Below are positions 35,611 to 47,154 of a stretch of 64,000 nt of DNA, in pieces. Under the pieces are notes generated by a model. It was not told where the DNA came from. It ran no database searches and worked only from the letters and a program-made list of their open reading frames with translations. Source of the DNA: Neocallimastix lanati (nom. inval.) (Eukaryota; Neocallimastigomycota; Neocallimastigomycetes; Neocallimastigales; Neocallimastigaceae); NCBI GenBank assembly GCA_016946835.1, contig JACVTC010000002.1, positions 2,141,001-2,205,000 on the forward strand, written 5' to 3'. Positions within the stretch are counted from its first letter, which is position 1. Each line of letters starts with the position of its first letter. The position numbers were made by a program, and so were the translations under genes.

Positions 35611-36332
35611 TTGGTAAGATTCTCTTGATTTATGATTTATATATATTTTAGAAATTTCGAGTATATTTGAATTTTCATTTATTTTTCTAATTTTTTTTTT
35701 ATAAAACCTATTAATTAAAGTTTAATAAAAAAAATAAATATTTATTAATTCAATCATACATTTTGACTAATATATTTTTGAAATATTTTAATTTTTAAAT
35801 TAAATTTTAATATATTAAAATATGGTAAGTTACAATAATATTCATTCATACTATGTATATTAATAATAAAATACTACAATGTAATTATAATTTCTTTTAT
35901 ATCAATGTTATTATTACTAATATTAATGAATATCTTTAAGGTGTTCACTATTAAATAATTAATTAAATAAATAATTTCCTATCAAGTTGATAAATATAAG
36001 AAAAATTTTTTAATAACAAAGTTTTATTATTTTTATAATTTTTGTTTTTATTATTATTTTTATTAATTTCAACAAAGAATAAATTTTAAAATGGTTTATT
36101 GCATTTTAATTAATTTTTTTTTTTAAAAAAAAAAAAAATAAAAATGTATGTTAAAAATTTCATATTCTATATATTTATTATATAAAAAGAACTTTCATAT
36201 ATGATTGGGTATAATATTAATTAAATAAAATTATTTTTATAGTAGATAATTTTTATTTCATTTTTTTTTTTTTTTTTTTTTTTTTTTTGATATTGTAATA
36301 TAAAAACTTTAAATATAATAAAAGAAATAAAA
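35611..36332. other. AT-rich spacer upstream of the phosphatase gene
   Basis: No gene is seen. A T run at about 36260-36288 lies 45 bases before the phosphatase start codon. Such poly(dA:dT) tracts could act as nucleosome-depleted promoter elements, but that is inferred. Confidence 0.55.
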
Positions 36333-37230
36333 ATGTCTGAAAGTAAAATTAATGTTTTATTTGTTTGCTTAGGAAATATCTGTCGTTCACCAATGGCAGA
36401 AGCTGTTTTTACTTATGAAGTAAATAAACGAAACCTATCTAACAAATTCAATATTGATAGTTGTGGTACTATTAATTTTCACGTTGGGGAAGATCCTGAT
36501 TATCGTAGCAGTGAAACATGTAGAAAGCATAATGTTCCAATAAATCATACTTCTAGACAAGTACAAAACATATTTTAAATATCTTTTTATAAAAATAAAA
36601 TATTTAAATATCTAATATTTTTTTATAAAATAATTTTATAACATTAATTAATATGTTAAATAATATATTTTATTTATAAAAATGTTAAATAAATACTTAA
36701 AGATTTGTCAGGATGATTTTAATAATTTCGATTATATTCTATGTATGGACGAAAGTAATTATGAAGATTTAAGAGAAATTGCTCCAGGAAAAACAGCAAA
36801 AAAGAGTATGTATCATTAAAAAATATTTTTTCATTAATATTTGAATAGTATAATTATTAATTATTTAATTGTATTTATATGTTTATTTAGTTCAATTATT
36901 TGGTGAATATGATCCACAAGGTGAAAGAATTATTAGAGATCCATATTATTCTGGAATTGATGGTAAATTTATATATAAAAATTTTAGTAAAAATTAAATT
37001 TGAAAAAGGAAAAAAAAAATTATTAAAATTAAATATATATATATATATATTTGTTCTGTTTTGTTTTGATATTGTTTTGCTTATTTTTTTTTTGTTTTAA
37101 AGTTTAATGTTAAAATTGTTAATAATATAATGATATTTTTAATTTGTATAATTCTAATGTAGGTTTCGAACATAATTTTGAACAAGTTACTCGTTGTTCA
37201 GAAGGATTATTAAAACATCTTGGTTTTTAA
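36333..37230 (+). CDS. low-molecular-weight protein tyrosine phosphatase (four exons)
   Basis: Exons 36333-36560, 36703-36805, 36891-36962 and 37163-37230 join with consistent phases and GT-AG introns to give 156 residues, the usual LMW-PTP length. The N-terminal P-loop VCLGNICRSP gives nucleophile Cys12 and Arg18 (C-x5-R-S). The family core DYILCMDESNYEDLR is in exon 2. The DPYY loop in exon 3 provides Asp127 as general acid and the two regulatory tyrosines. The C-terminus TRCSEGLLKHLG also fits. The product would be a cytosolic enzyme that removes phosphate from phosphotyrosine. Exon 1 read alone appears as a truncated protein, so the introns are required. The first donor is GTACAA, slightly unusual. 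Confidence 0.93.
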
Positions 37231-38248
37231 AATTACAATTTTAACTTAAAATCAAAAATTTAAATTTAAAATTACAAATATAAAGTGAACTTTAAGACAT
37301 GTTAATATTAATTAAATAAATTTTAAAATGAAATATTACACATTTATTAGAAATTAATCATTACAATTAGATATTAAATATAAAAACCTTAATAATAATA
37401 TAAAAAGTAAATGAGATAAATTATATAAAAGGTGTATTGAACAATACTATTGCTATTAATAATAATAAACAAATAACAAAAAATAAATAAAAGAAAAAAG
37501 TAATAAAAATATTAAAATAAAAATGAAAATATAATATTAAAGTTCAATAGTTATTTATTTATAGTATTCTTTAAAAAAATTTTTTTTTGATTTATTTAGG
37601 TAAAAACATAATTAAAATTTTATGGATTAATTTTTTTATATATAATATTTTATATATACTTAATAATATATATCACAATATCTTATTTTAATATATTAAA
37701 GTATATTATAATATATTTTATCAAGTTAATTTGTTTTGATAAAATTTTTATATTTTATATTGTTATAGTTTAATTTTATAAAAATATAAAAAAAAAAGAT
37801 AAGATAAATAATAATTATTAATTTTATATACTTTCAATATTTTATCAAAATAAAAAAATAAAAATAAAAATAAAAAATAAAATAAATAATTTAAAAAAAA
37901 TAATAAATAAATTTAAAATATAAATAAAATAAAATAAAATAAAATAATTAAAACATGTTATGGGGAAGATGGATAAAAATATTAAATTATAATATAATTT
38001 AAAAACTCAATTTAAAATTTTTAATAAATATTCTTTATAATGATTTTCAATCATAAGCATAATTAATATCATATTCTCAAAATAAATGTATGTTATTCTT
38101 TAATTATTATTATATATATTATATATATTTTAAAAAAATATAATAAAAATTATTTTTTATATAATACTTTATATAAATTAATTTATATAATTTTTTATGT
38201 ATATATATTTAGAAATATTTTATATAATCGTATAAAAATGTTAAAATA
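37231..38248. other. AT-rich spacer
   Basis: No gene is seen. It contains AAAAT and AATAAAT runs near 37850-37945. Confidence 0.6.
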
Positions 38249-40543
38249 ATGGCAGTTTTTAAAGAATTACCATTAGAAATATTAAAAAAACTATCTTTTT
38301 TAGTTGATATAGAAACTAATAAAAGTTTATTACTTTCTTGTAAAAAATGCAATTGTATTGGGTATAATGTTTATGTAATAAATAAATTTATTGAAAATTA
38401 TTTAAAACCGTTAGAATCTATACCAGTGGTGTTTAATACAGAAATAAATGATAAATACTTTAAAATAGTAAATTCTTTTTTTGAATATTTAGTAAAATAT
38501 AAACCACATATACAATATGCAAAAAAGAAATATACGTTACTTTATAATGCAATATTATTAAATAATTGCCATTTTTTTAATTTTGTATGTGCTCATTTAT
38601 CATTTTTTCCATCAACAATCTGTTTCAATTCTTTAAATATAGCATCAAGAGTAGGTTTAGTGGAAGCTTTTGATTTTTTTTTCACACATTTAAATTTAAT
38701 TTTATCAAATGAAATAAATAAAAATGATAGCTTTATTTCAGAGAAGAATTACTTTAATTTCTTTTTAAACGCATGTCATGGAGGTCATATTAATATTATA
38801 AAAAAATTATTTTCAATGTCAAAGATTGAACAAAATAATAATAATAATTCCAACATTAAAATAAATGAAATTAATACAGTATCACATAGTAATATTGCAT
38901 TCGATACAGCATGTGAAAATGGACATGAAGAAATTGTGAAGTTTTTAATAAATAGAAAGGAAATGAACAATATAAAAAATTGGAATAACGCAATGACAAA
39001 ATCCATAAATAATAACCATTTCAATGTGGCATTAATTCTTGTTAATGAATCAAATAAAAGAAATAGCATTCTTTTATCAAATAATGTTCGTAATTGTGGA
39101 TTTAAAATAGCAATTAAAAATAATAATTGTACATTAGTTAATGCACTTCTTAATAATCCATTATCAATATCTCAAATTAATTGGTCTTTTGCTATTAAAA
39201 ATGCGTTAATTAACGAAAATACCGAATTATTACATATTTTGTTGGAGAGCGTTTCAAAATTAGATAATAGAAATGAATTGATAAGTGTAAACACATTAAA
39301 TCTTATTATGAAATTAGCTATTAAAACATCGGATTTTAATTTAGTCCAACTTATAAATAAAATAAATAATGTTAATAGTAGATTATCGAATCAAGATAAT
39401 GAAATAATTGAAATGATTTTAAATAAAACAAATTCTTGCATTATTATAGAAAAATTAATATATATTTTTGTTTTAAAGTATAATAATAAAGTATCTTTAG
39501 ATCAATATCAAATTTTATTGAATAATTTTCAAATATATTATAATATTAGTGATAATGAGGCAATGATGACAAATATGTCAATTAATAAACTTTGTAATGA
39601 TAATAAAATTATTGAACAACAATATAAAAAATTAAATGCAAAAATTTCAATTAATGACTACATTAATTTAATGAATAGTCGAAATAATGAACCAAAACTT
39701 TCCTCTAAAAGAAATGAAACATTAAATACAAGCAATAAAAATAATATAATAGATGATATAGATAGAGCTTATAAAGAAATGAGAGTTGAAAATGAACCAA
39801 ATGAAAATAAATTAAGTACCGGTCAATTTATTGTCAATAATAATTTTAATAAAAATGAATTTAATAATAATAATAAAATTGAGAATAAGGCAGTAATGCA
39901 TAGTTTAACAGTCAATTCTATAAATTGGACTGAGTTAACTAGAGAAGAGAAGACCGTCGATTTAACTAAAAATATATGGTGTAAATGTGTTAGCCTTTCG
40001 ATTATAGAACATAGATATTATTTTTTATATTATTTATTATATTCATATAATCCAAAATATACTTCATTATTATCAACATCTTCATGGAATAAAATAATCA
40101 ATGTACTCTTATCATCATCTCAAATAAATATTTTTTCTAAAATATGTAATATTAAAAGAAATGATATTATGTTGTCTTCTGAAAATCTAAATTTATTAAT
40201 TAAAATGATGGTACGACAGGGTGATAAAAATGAAAATATTTTACTAAATTTAACTGATCAAGAATTAAATCTTTTATCAAAAGATAATTTAAATTTAATT
40301 TTTCATTATGCTACAGAACAAAATATTATATTTTTTATTGAAAAATTGTTACAATATCGATATAAAGATATAATAACAAAGGAAAATAAAGATTTTTGTT
40401 TAAGAAAATTAATTCAGTCAAATAATATAAAATTATTTAAATTATTATTACTTCAAGACAAATCTATATGTACAACTAAAAATATAAACTATGTTTACAA
40501 TTATGGAAGTCAAGAAATGAAATGTTTTATTAATTCAATATAA
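38249..40543 (+). CDS. Asn-rich ankyrin-repeat-like protein with F-box-like N-terminus
   Basis: A 764-residue intronless frame rich in Asn, Ile, Leu and Lys. The N-terminus FKELPLEILKKLSFLVDIET resembles a short F-box-like segment, which would suggest a ubiquitin-ligase adaptor, but the match is weak. Degenerate ankyrin-like helices follow: NACHGGHINIIKKLF (from residue 174), FDTACENGHEEIVKFLINR (from 218), NNHFNVALILVNES, NNNCTLVNALLNN and NENTELLHILLES. Residues of about 480-570 form an Asn/Lys-rich low-complexity linker, and a further helical repeat region closes the protein. No signal peptide or membrane segment is seen. Large families of such proteins are plausible in gut fungi. A perfect hairpin lies 25 bases after the stop codon. 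Confidence 0.75.
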   Translation: MAVFKELPLEILKKLSFLVDIETNKSLLLSCKKCNCIGYNVYVINKFIENYLKPLESIPVVFNTEINDKYFKIVNSFFEYLVKYKPHIQYAKKKYTLLYNAILLNNCHFFNFVCAHLSFFPSTICFNSLNIASRVGLVEAFDFFFTHLNLILSNEINKNDSFISEKNYFNFFLNACHGGHINIIKKLFSMSKIEQNNNNNSNIKINEINTVSHSNIAFDTACENGHEEIVKFLINRKEMNNIKNWNNAMTKSINNNHFNVALILVNESNKRNSILLSNNVRNCGFKIAIKNNNCTLVNALLNNPLSISQINWSFAIKNALINENTELLHILLESVSKLDNRNELISVNTLNLIMKLAIKTSDFNLVQLINKINNVNSRLSNQDNEIIEMILNKTNSCIIIEKLIYIFVLKYNNKVSLDQYQILLNNFQIYYNISDNEAMMTNMSINKLCNDNKIIEQQYKKLNAKISINDYINLMNSRNNEPKLSSKRNETLNTSNKNNIIDDIDRAYKEMRVENEPNENKLSTGQFIVNNNFNKNEFNNNNKIENKAVMHSLTVNSINWTELTREEKTVDLTKNIWCKCVSLSIIEHRYYFLYYLLYSYNPKYTSLLSTSSWNKIINVLLSSSQINIFSKICNIKRNDIMLSSENLNLLIKMMVRQGDKNENILLNLTDQELNLLSKDNLNLIFHYATEQNIIFFIEKLLQYRYKDIITKENKDFCLRKLIQSNNIKLFKLLLLQDKSICTTKNINYVYNYGSQEMKCFINSI

Positions 40544-40567
40544 TTTTTTAAATAATAATATTATTAG

Positions 40568-40609
40568 TTGTTATATAGTTTTAATGATAATAATAAAACT
40601 ATATAACAA
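40568..40609. terminator. perfect 16-bp hairpin just after the ankyrin-like gene
   Basis: Arms 40568-40583 (TTGTTATATAGTTTTA) and 40594-40609 are exact reverse complements with a 10-base loop, 25 bases past the stop codon. It would sit in the 3' UTR. It may be a 3'-end or mRNA stability element, or just another of the perfect hairpins scattered in this window. Confidence 0.45.
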
Positions 40610-41079
40610 ATTTTTATAAAAAAAAATTTTTTTAAATTGATTGAAAAATATAAATAAATAAATAATATACATTTGTATTTTAAAAAATATAATAAATAAA
40701 TTTGTATAAATTATTATGATGAGTAATCAAAATAAAATCCAAATATATGTATATATATTATATATATATATTAAGCATTATTATATAAATAATATTCTTA
40801 TTAATTTTAGTTTTTATTTTTATATATCTATGAATTTTTTTGTTTTTTTTAAAAAAAAAAAATTATTTAATTTAATTTTAAATTTATAATAATAAAAGTA
40901 ATATAATTATATTACTTATATTATTATTAATTTAAAATAAATACGAATATATAATTCATGTCTTTAAATAATATTATTATGTTATTATTAAGCAATATAC
41001 ACAATTTTTTTTTTTTTTTTATTTATTTATTTTGATTTTATATTCAATATTATAGAATTATAAATAAATATAAATAATA

Positions 41080-41307
<228 letters not shown>

Positions 41308-41552
41308 AGTTTATATATTATTATATATTTCAATTTTTTATGTTGACAACATGAATATCACTCCATTTATGAGATTCATAACTCCATAAATGGTTTTTAT
41401 CAATTTTTTTGGATTATACAACCTTTACACCATAAGTAATTTAATTCTCCAAACCAATAAATCCTTATTATTATTCGGATCAACAATAATATCATATTTG
41501 TTGAATTGGAAATGAAATTGATATAATTGAAGTAGTGTATAATGGTAATAAA

Positions 41553-41601
41553 GTTTCATTGATATTTTCCAAATTGAACGATTGGAAAATATCAATGAAA
41601 C
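41553..41601. repeat. perfect 20-bp inverted repeat
   Basis: Arms 41553-41572 (GTTTCATTGATATTTTCCAA) and 41582-41601 are exact reverse complements with a 9-base loop, at the downstream end of the copia remnant. Confidence 0.85.
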
Positions 41602-42314
41602 CCTACCCTACCCCCCATTTTTTATAATTTCATATTGAACATATTTTTATTTTATATGCATATATTTGAGTAGTCCCTATTTGTTTTTCATTTTCAACTA
41701 TATCTAAGGCTATATTTTCCTAAGTAATTGATTTCCATGATATTGGGCTATTTCCTAATACGAAAATATATCCTGAGGTGGATCTTTTTTTAATTTCATT
41801 GAAATATGCACCACGGATGATTATTATTGATTTTGAAGTAATGTCCAGAACACGATAACCAGGAGAATAGGAAGAATATTCTAAGAAAATACCTAGTTTT
41901 GTATTATTTTCAAATTTTCCCTGTTTGTATTTATTAAAAAAATATACTTTGAATACAAAAATTTTAAATTTAGATATATAAATTTTCTTATTGAAAAAAA
42001 AAACTTCGTTCGGAATTTTAAAATTAATTCCCTAATGTGAATTTAAGTTGAAAAACGTACATAAACAATTAATAGCTTCATCCTACATGATGGTAGGTAA
42101 TTTAGCAACATTGAGTAGTGTTCTCAGACAGTTAACTAATATTTGATTAATCCTTTCGGCGTGACCCTTGTTGTGAATTATTTTGTGTAGAATAATTAAA
42201 TGTAATTCTATTATTTTTGAGATAATTTATAAAGATTAGAGTTATTATATTCTAAACCGTTATCAGATCTTACTTCCTTTATGCTATAATTACAAGTATT
42301 TGTCATAAGTTTAC

Positions 42315-42387
42315 GAAAATCAATAAATTTCTGTTATTGATTCACTTAAATATAAATTTGATCAATAACAGAAATTTATTGATTTTC
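42315..42387. repeat. perfect 27-bp inverted repeat inside the copia remnant
   Basis: Arms 42315-42341 and 42361-42387 are exact reverse complements (core AATAAATTTCTGTTATTGAT), loop 19 bases. One arm replaces expected integrase coding sequence, so the second arm looks like a local inverted duplication. Confidence 0.85.
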
Positions 42388-42535
42388 ATAAAGTTAATAA
42401 ACCTAGTGTTTTCTACTATAGTAATAAATAAATATTATATAATATTTATGTTCATTAAATGATAGTGTAGGCTTAAGTGGTCCAACGATATTAGTATCTA
42501 CGATTTGAAGTAGTTATGTACTTTTGTTGTTTGTT

Positions 42536-43737
42536 TTGTTGAATGTTTTTTTTTTTTAAATTTACTAAAATTGCAATCTTATTGGAGTTTTATCCATTCT
42601 TAATAATGATTTTATCTAATAATACGATGATAGATATGTATAAATTATCGATTGAAAATTTTCTACTTTTTTCATTTAATCTTTTTCAAATAAAAAATTT
42701 TGTTAAGATTAGAAAGAAGTTTATTTTACAATTTTTATTTAAATATCTCTTTGGTTTCATTTTTAGAAATCAAGAATTAATTTTTTAAGATTTTATGATA
42801 AAATAACTATTTGTATTTTTAATAATTTAATAATTAATAAAAAATATATTTTAGTAAAGCATATTTTATAATTCCCTTCTTTCATTGTTGTATATTTATA
42901 TTATTGTGTTTATTTTTTATTATAAATTCTTATAATAAACTCTTTTTAATAAAAATAAATGTATTTATATTTATCTTTATTCCCTTTTAATAATCAATTA
43001 ATAATTGATTATTAGATTGTTATAATAATTAATTATAATTAGTTACATAATTAAATTATTGCAATAGAATTTGTTACATAAATTAATAATTTTACTTCTT
43101 TTATATATATATATAATTTATTAGTAAAGTTTAATACATATAACTATTTTTGTTAAATAACTATATGTTTTTTATAATATTAAATATATAAAATTTTGAA
43201 ATTTAAATTAAACAATGGAAATAGAAGGACTACATAAAATAATTTAAATAAATAAAAATTAATAAATATTTAAGACTAAGAAATGTAATTGCTTCTATTA
43301 AGTTAAAATTTTATGTAATATAGGAATTTATGGTTCAATTGTTAATTGAAAAAGAAAAAAATTTTCTGATTTCTATCATTTTAAAACGTTAGAAATTAAA
43401 ATAATTATTTTATAAAAATTTTTTTATTTTATGAAATTTATAGAATTTTAAATATCAATCTTACTAATATAATATTAATATATATAAAATCTCATATATA
43501 AAAATATTAAATTTATAATAAGTCTTAATTATACAGATTTTGAAATAATAAATTCAAATATAATAATAATAATTTACATATTTAATTTTTAAACAAACTT
43601 AACAGGAATATGAAACATCAATATTATAACAATATAAAAATTTAATCTATTAATCATAGATATTGATAATTTACTGTTGTATATAAATAGAAAAAGATAA
43701 TAGGCCCTTTTATCTTAGTCTAAAAAAAGAAAAAAAA
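42536..43737. other. AT-rich spacer
   Basis: 42540-42790 may be further decayed copia sequence on the minus strand (Lys-rich, many stops). Beyond that I see no gene. Confidence 0.5.
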
Positions 43738-44365
43738 TTAATCAAAAAAAATTTTTTTTTTTTACAACAGTAATTATTACGAATTTTAACCTTTATTTAT
43801 TTTATCATTTATTATGTACATAAATATTTTTATTTTAAAATAAGAACACAGAATTAAAAACAAAATTAATATTATTTCTCTAAATAGAACATAATAATAT
43901 TTTAAATAATAATATCAAATAAAAAGTAATATTCAAAATAAATTGTATAAATAAATAAATTTGGAAAAAAGTTCATATGCAACGAACCTCAGCTCAGGAT
44001 TATAAGATATCTATTTTAAATGGAATTCTTATTTCTGGATTAGGGTTTGAATAAACTATCTGAAAGAAATTATAGTCTTCTCCTTCAGAGGTATTGGCCC
44101 TACTAGCCTATCTTACTGAATTTTCAGCTTTGATTCACCTGGTTAGTTTACCCATATACCGTCTGAATAGTAATCTTTGTCGAGTACTTGCCCTAGACAT
44201 AATATCTATGGCTCTCTTTGATTCTACGTTATTCCTATCTGTGTTTACATTACAATTTGATATTAGACAATATTTGGAAATTATAAATAAAGAATTTCAA
44301 CATCAATAAAATATTTCATTCGAAATTCACTTGAAAAGTTAGCACTTAGAAAACCAGTGCTATTA
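43738..44365 (-). mobile_element. LINE fragment C, 3' part
   Basis: The plus strand shows a T run (43753-43763) then ACAACAGTAATTATTACGAA, matching in reverse the 3' end of LINE B (TTACTACTGTAAAA at 25400-25413). Around 44060-44140 it shares CTATCTGAAAGAAATTATAG and the following block with LINE A and B. At 44240-44365 the minus strand matches the zinc-knuckle region of LINE B (TGGTTTTCTAA, then AATATTGTC). Frames are broken, and it is 5'-truncated. Confidence 0.75.
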
Positions 44366-44886
44366 ATCATAGAAAATATAATAATTTTATAAAAAAAAAA
44401 CATATAATATAAATATAAAATATTATATTTATAAAAATTATATATTAAATTTCTTTTATATTTACTATATATCCATCATTTTTTTAATGAAATTTTATTT
44501 ATTTTTAATATTTTATTTTTATCTTTATTATTTTTTTTATTAATTTTTATTTATTTAATTTTAATTCTCTTAAAAATAATACGAAATATGAACAAATTAT
44601 TTCATTCATTAATTTTTAATAAATTTGCCTATTTTTAATAATTTTTAATTTTCATTTTTTTTATCTCTTTAATGTTTACTTTTTTTCCTAATTTTAAATT
44701 TTTTTAATTTTTTTTTAAATATTTTATTTCATTTTTAATATATTAAATTTTATTTCTAATATATTATAGTTTATTTTTTAATATATTATAATATAATTAT
44801 AATATATTTTATTTTATATTTTCCCCCTTATGTTTATTTTTTATATAAACTTTTTATAACCATTCTATTTTATTTTTAAGTGCTTT
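44366..44886. other. AT-rich 3' flank of the GH48 gene
   Basis: No gene is seen. T-rich and ATTTTTAAT-type sequence runs up to the GH48 stop codon. Confidence 0.6.
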
Positions 44887-47154
44887 TTAGCAGTTAGTTG
44901 GCATACCACACCAATTGTTGTTTTCAACACCCCATTCACCATCATCATCGGTGTAGTAAACGGTACCACAAGATGAGCAGCATTCGTAACCTTGAGAAGT
45001 AATACGAACTGAGCATTTTGGAGTTGGTTCTGGTTCTGGTACTGGTTCACCACCACCACAACCACACCATTGTTCATTTTCAACACCCCAATCACCATCA
45101 GCATCAGTATAAACAACTTCACAGTTATCAGAACAGCATTCATATCCTTGAGCTAAAATGGAAGCAGAGCAACTACCAGAAATTTCATTTTCACCTAACT
45201 TATAGATAGAAATAAGACCATTAGCAACAGCGATTTCAGTTTGAGCCCAGAATCTGTGGTAGGTGAATCTTGGGGCTTCACCACCATTAAGGAAGTTTTC
45301 AACTTGTGCCCAATCCTTATCTTGTTTGTATTTTGGACGAATATCAATAAACTTAACACCATGTTCAAGGGTGGCACCTTGAGCATTCTTACCAGTCCAT
45401 CCGTATGGAATGTAAACTTCTTCATTGAATTTGATGTAATCTTCACGAGCTTCTTCGACTGAATAACCAAGATCATCTCTATAGTTTTCAATAGCATCCA
45501 TAACCTTTATAGAAAGGTTAATACCTTCTTGATCTTTATCCTTCATAGAAACCCACATTAAACCCTTAATAATAGAGGCAAGGGAACCAATATCAATACC
45601 TTCAGAAGAAACAGTACCATGAAGGGAAGCATTAAGACCAGATTTATTGAAATTACTTGGATTCCATTCGTCAGGGTTACCGGACCAGGAGAAGTTAGTA
45701 GCATGAGTAATTTCATTACCATTAACACGAACATTCTTCTTAACCCACTTAGCCCATTCTTGGCAAACCTTTCCGGCCTTTTCATTACCAGAAAGGTAGT
45801 AAAGGGAACAGACACGTTCCATACCCCAACCTTGCATACCAGTCCAGTTGTTAGATGGTGGATCGTGGTAAACTGGTTGCCAGTCATAGTACATACCATA
45901 GAAGGTAGTTATATCACTTGGTGGTTCAGCGTAATGACCTTGCCATGAATTTGTGGCACCACCTGCAATACAACCTTCAGAAGCTTGTAACCATCTGAAT
46001 AATTCTAATTGACGGTCCATAGAAGTAGCCCAATCCTTAACAGCAGTGGAACTCTTTGGTTTGAAGGCAGATTCAGTAGAAAGAACCCAAGCAGCTAATG
46101 GATTTTGGTAACCAGTGTGAGTGTGAGAAGAACCAATTCTCCAAGACCAATCACCTTGTAAACCACCACCCCAAGAGAAGTACCAAGAAATAAGATAGTG
46201 AGCAGAATTCTTACCACGACCAGCTTGACATTGTTGATATCCAATACAGTTACCAATTTTTTTGAAATATTTATCATAATGAGAGTAACGTAAGTAATCA
46301 CCAAGTTTAGCAGCTTTAGAAGCAAGAGAACTAAGATTTGTACCGTCTTCCTTAGCCCAAATGTAGGCGAAGTAAGCAGCTTGAATAGCACGAGCATCAG
46401 CATCTGGAGCAGCAGTGTATCTCCATTGCTTGGAGTAACTGTTATCACCAGTGAAAAGATCTAAGAAACCGTTTCTACCACCCCATTTCATGGTTTCCCA
46501 ACATGGGTGTGGAACAGTCTTCCAAGCAGATTCTGAAGCACCACGTTGGAAGGTGTTAATGAAGGATGGCTTACTTCTACCATCACCTTGTTGACCATAA
46601 CCGTACCAGTTATCACCATCAATAATCCAATGCATAGCATATATATCCCAAGTACCATAAGCTTGTTGAAGTTCTCTAGCAAGAGGATCTTCACCGACAA
46701 TTCCATCTTGGAAGATAAGTCGAGCTGGGTAGTTTTCAATATCATCATCTTCTGGAGCGTAAGTGGCTGGAGAAGAGCTGTTATATCTACTCATACCTGG
46801 TTGATTTCTACTGTCTGGAATAAGATGTTTTTCTAAGTAACTCCAAGCAGTTTCAACTCCTTTGTAATCACCGGTCATCTTACCATTAATAGCTTCTAAC
46901 CAAACCCAGAAGGAATAAGTTTCAGAAACGGATTCATGACCATAATCTGGAGCTTCAACCATCATGGTTTCAACAGAGTGGTATGGAACATTCTCTGGTG
47001 AGAAATATTCAGAGTTATAGTTACCGTTACCAGTAACAGCATTGTAAGTATCAATAACACGTTGAGCATACTTATCACTAGCACGCTTCTTCATTGGAGC
47101 AGCTATGACAGCAGTAGCACTAAGAAGAGCAATAGCAGATCTAATAGATGGCAT
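44887..47154 (-). CDS. cel48A: GH48 cellulase with two CBM10-type fungal dockerins (cellulosomal)
   Basis: A 755-residue intronless secreted enzyme. A signal peptide (MPSIRSAIALLSATAVIAAP) and a short Lys/Arg propeptide-like stretch precede a full GH48 domain (about 27-650). The block VEAPDYGHESVSETY then FWVWLEA carries Glu67 and Glu78, spaced as Glu44 and Glu55 of bacterial Cel48F, so Glu78 is the likely general acid. Many aromatic residues typical of the family tunnel are present. Two fungal dockerins follow: Cys662-700 (YECCSDNCEVVY, then WGVENEQWCG) and Cys714-752 (YECCSSCGTVYY, then WGVENNNWCG), joined by a Pro/Glu linker. GH48 enzymes are processive cellobiohydrolases and the dockerins should anchor this one to a cellulosome scaffold. 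Codons end in C far more than in neighbouring genes, as expected for high expression. GH48 in gut fungi is thought to come from bacteria. The symbol follows family usage and is not proven for this locus. Confidence 0.95.
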   Translation of the reverse strand: MPSIRSAIALLSATAVIAAPMKKRASDKYAQRVIDTYNAVTGNGNYNSEYFSPENVPYHSVETMMVEAPDYGHESVSETYSFWVWLEAINGKMTGDYKGVETAWSYLEKHLIPDSRNQPGMSRYNSSSPATYAPEDDDIENYPARLIFQDGIVGEDPLARELQQAYGTWDIYAMHWIIDGDNWYGYGQQGDGRSKPSFINTFQRGASESAWKTVPHPCWETMKWGGRNGFLDLFTGDNSYSKQWRYTAAPDADARAIQAAYFAYIWAKEDGTNLSSLASKAAKLGDYLRYSHYDKYFKKIGNCIGYQQCQAGRGKNSAHYLISWYFSWGGGLQGDWSWRIGSSHTHTGYQNPLAAWVLSTESAFKPKSSTAVKDWATSMDRQLELFRWLQASEGCIAGGATNSWQGHYAEPPSDITTFYGMYYDWQPVYHDPPSNNWTGMQGWGMERVCSLYYLSGNEKAGKVCQEWAKWVKKNVRVNGNEITHATNFSWSGNPDEWNPSNFNKSGLNASLHGTVSSEGIDIGSLASIIKGLMWVSMKDKDQEGINLSIKVMDAIENYRDDLGYSVEEAREDYIKFNEEVYIPYGWTGKNAQGATLEHGVKFIDIRPKYKQDKDWAQVENFLNGGEAPRFTYHRFWAQTEIAVANGLISIYKLGENEISGSCSASILAQGYECCSDNCEVVYTDADGDWGVENEQWCGCGGGEPVPEPEPTPKCSVRITSQGYECCSSCGTVYYTDDDGEWGVENNNWCGMPTNC

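Larger units (their letters stand above)
41340..42535 (-). mobile_element. Ty1/copia integrase remnant
   Basis: Read on the minus strand from 42520 downwards, fragments of a copia integrase appear in order but in shifting frames: LQIVDTNIVGPLKPTLSFNE (catalytic core start, about 42515-42455), KEVRSDNGLEYNNSN (about 42285-42230, containing the second catalytic Asp), GHAERINQILVNCLRTLLNV then AKLPTIM (about 42165-42085), and YSPGYRVLDI with IIIIRGAYFNE (about 41870-41800), the segment joining integrase to RT. Stops and two perfect hairpins (41553-41601 and 42315-42387) interrupt it. It is dead. No LTR was recognised. Confidence 0.75.

Noticed and set aside
36900-37100. 66-codon plus-strand frame
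   Set aside because: It covers exon 3 of the phosphatase in the wrong frame and runs into intron.
38785-39069. 94-codon antisense frame in the ankyrin-like gene
   Set aside because: A hydrophobic shadow of an Asn/Lys/Ile-rich coding strand.
44865-46836. Several open frames of 60-117 codons overlapping the GH48 gene on both strands
   Set aside because: They are shadows of a long, less AT-rich coding sequence; no motifs, and they conflict with the clear GH48 frame.
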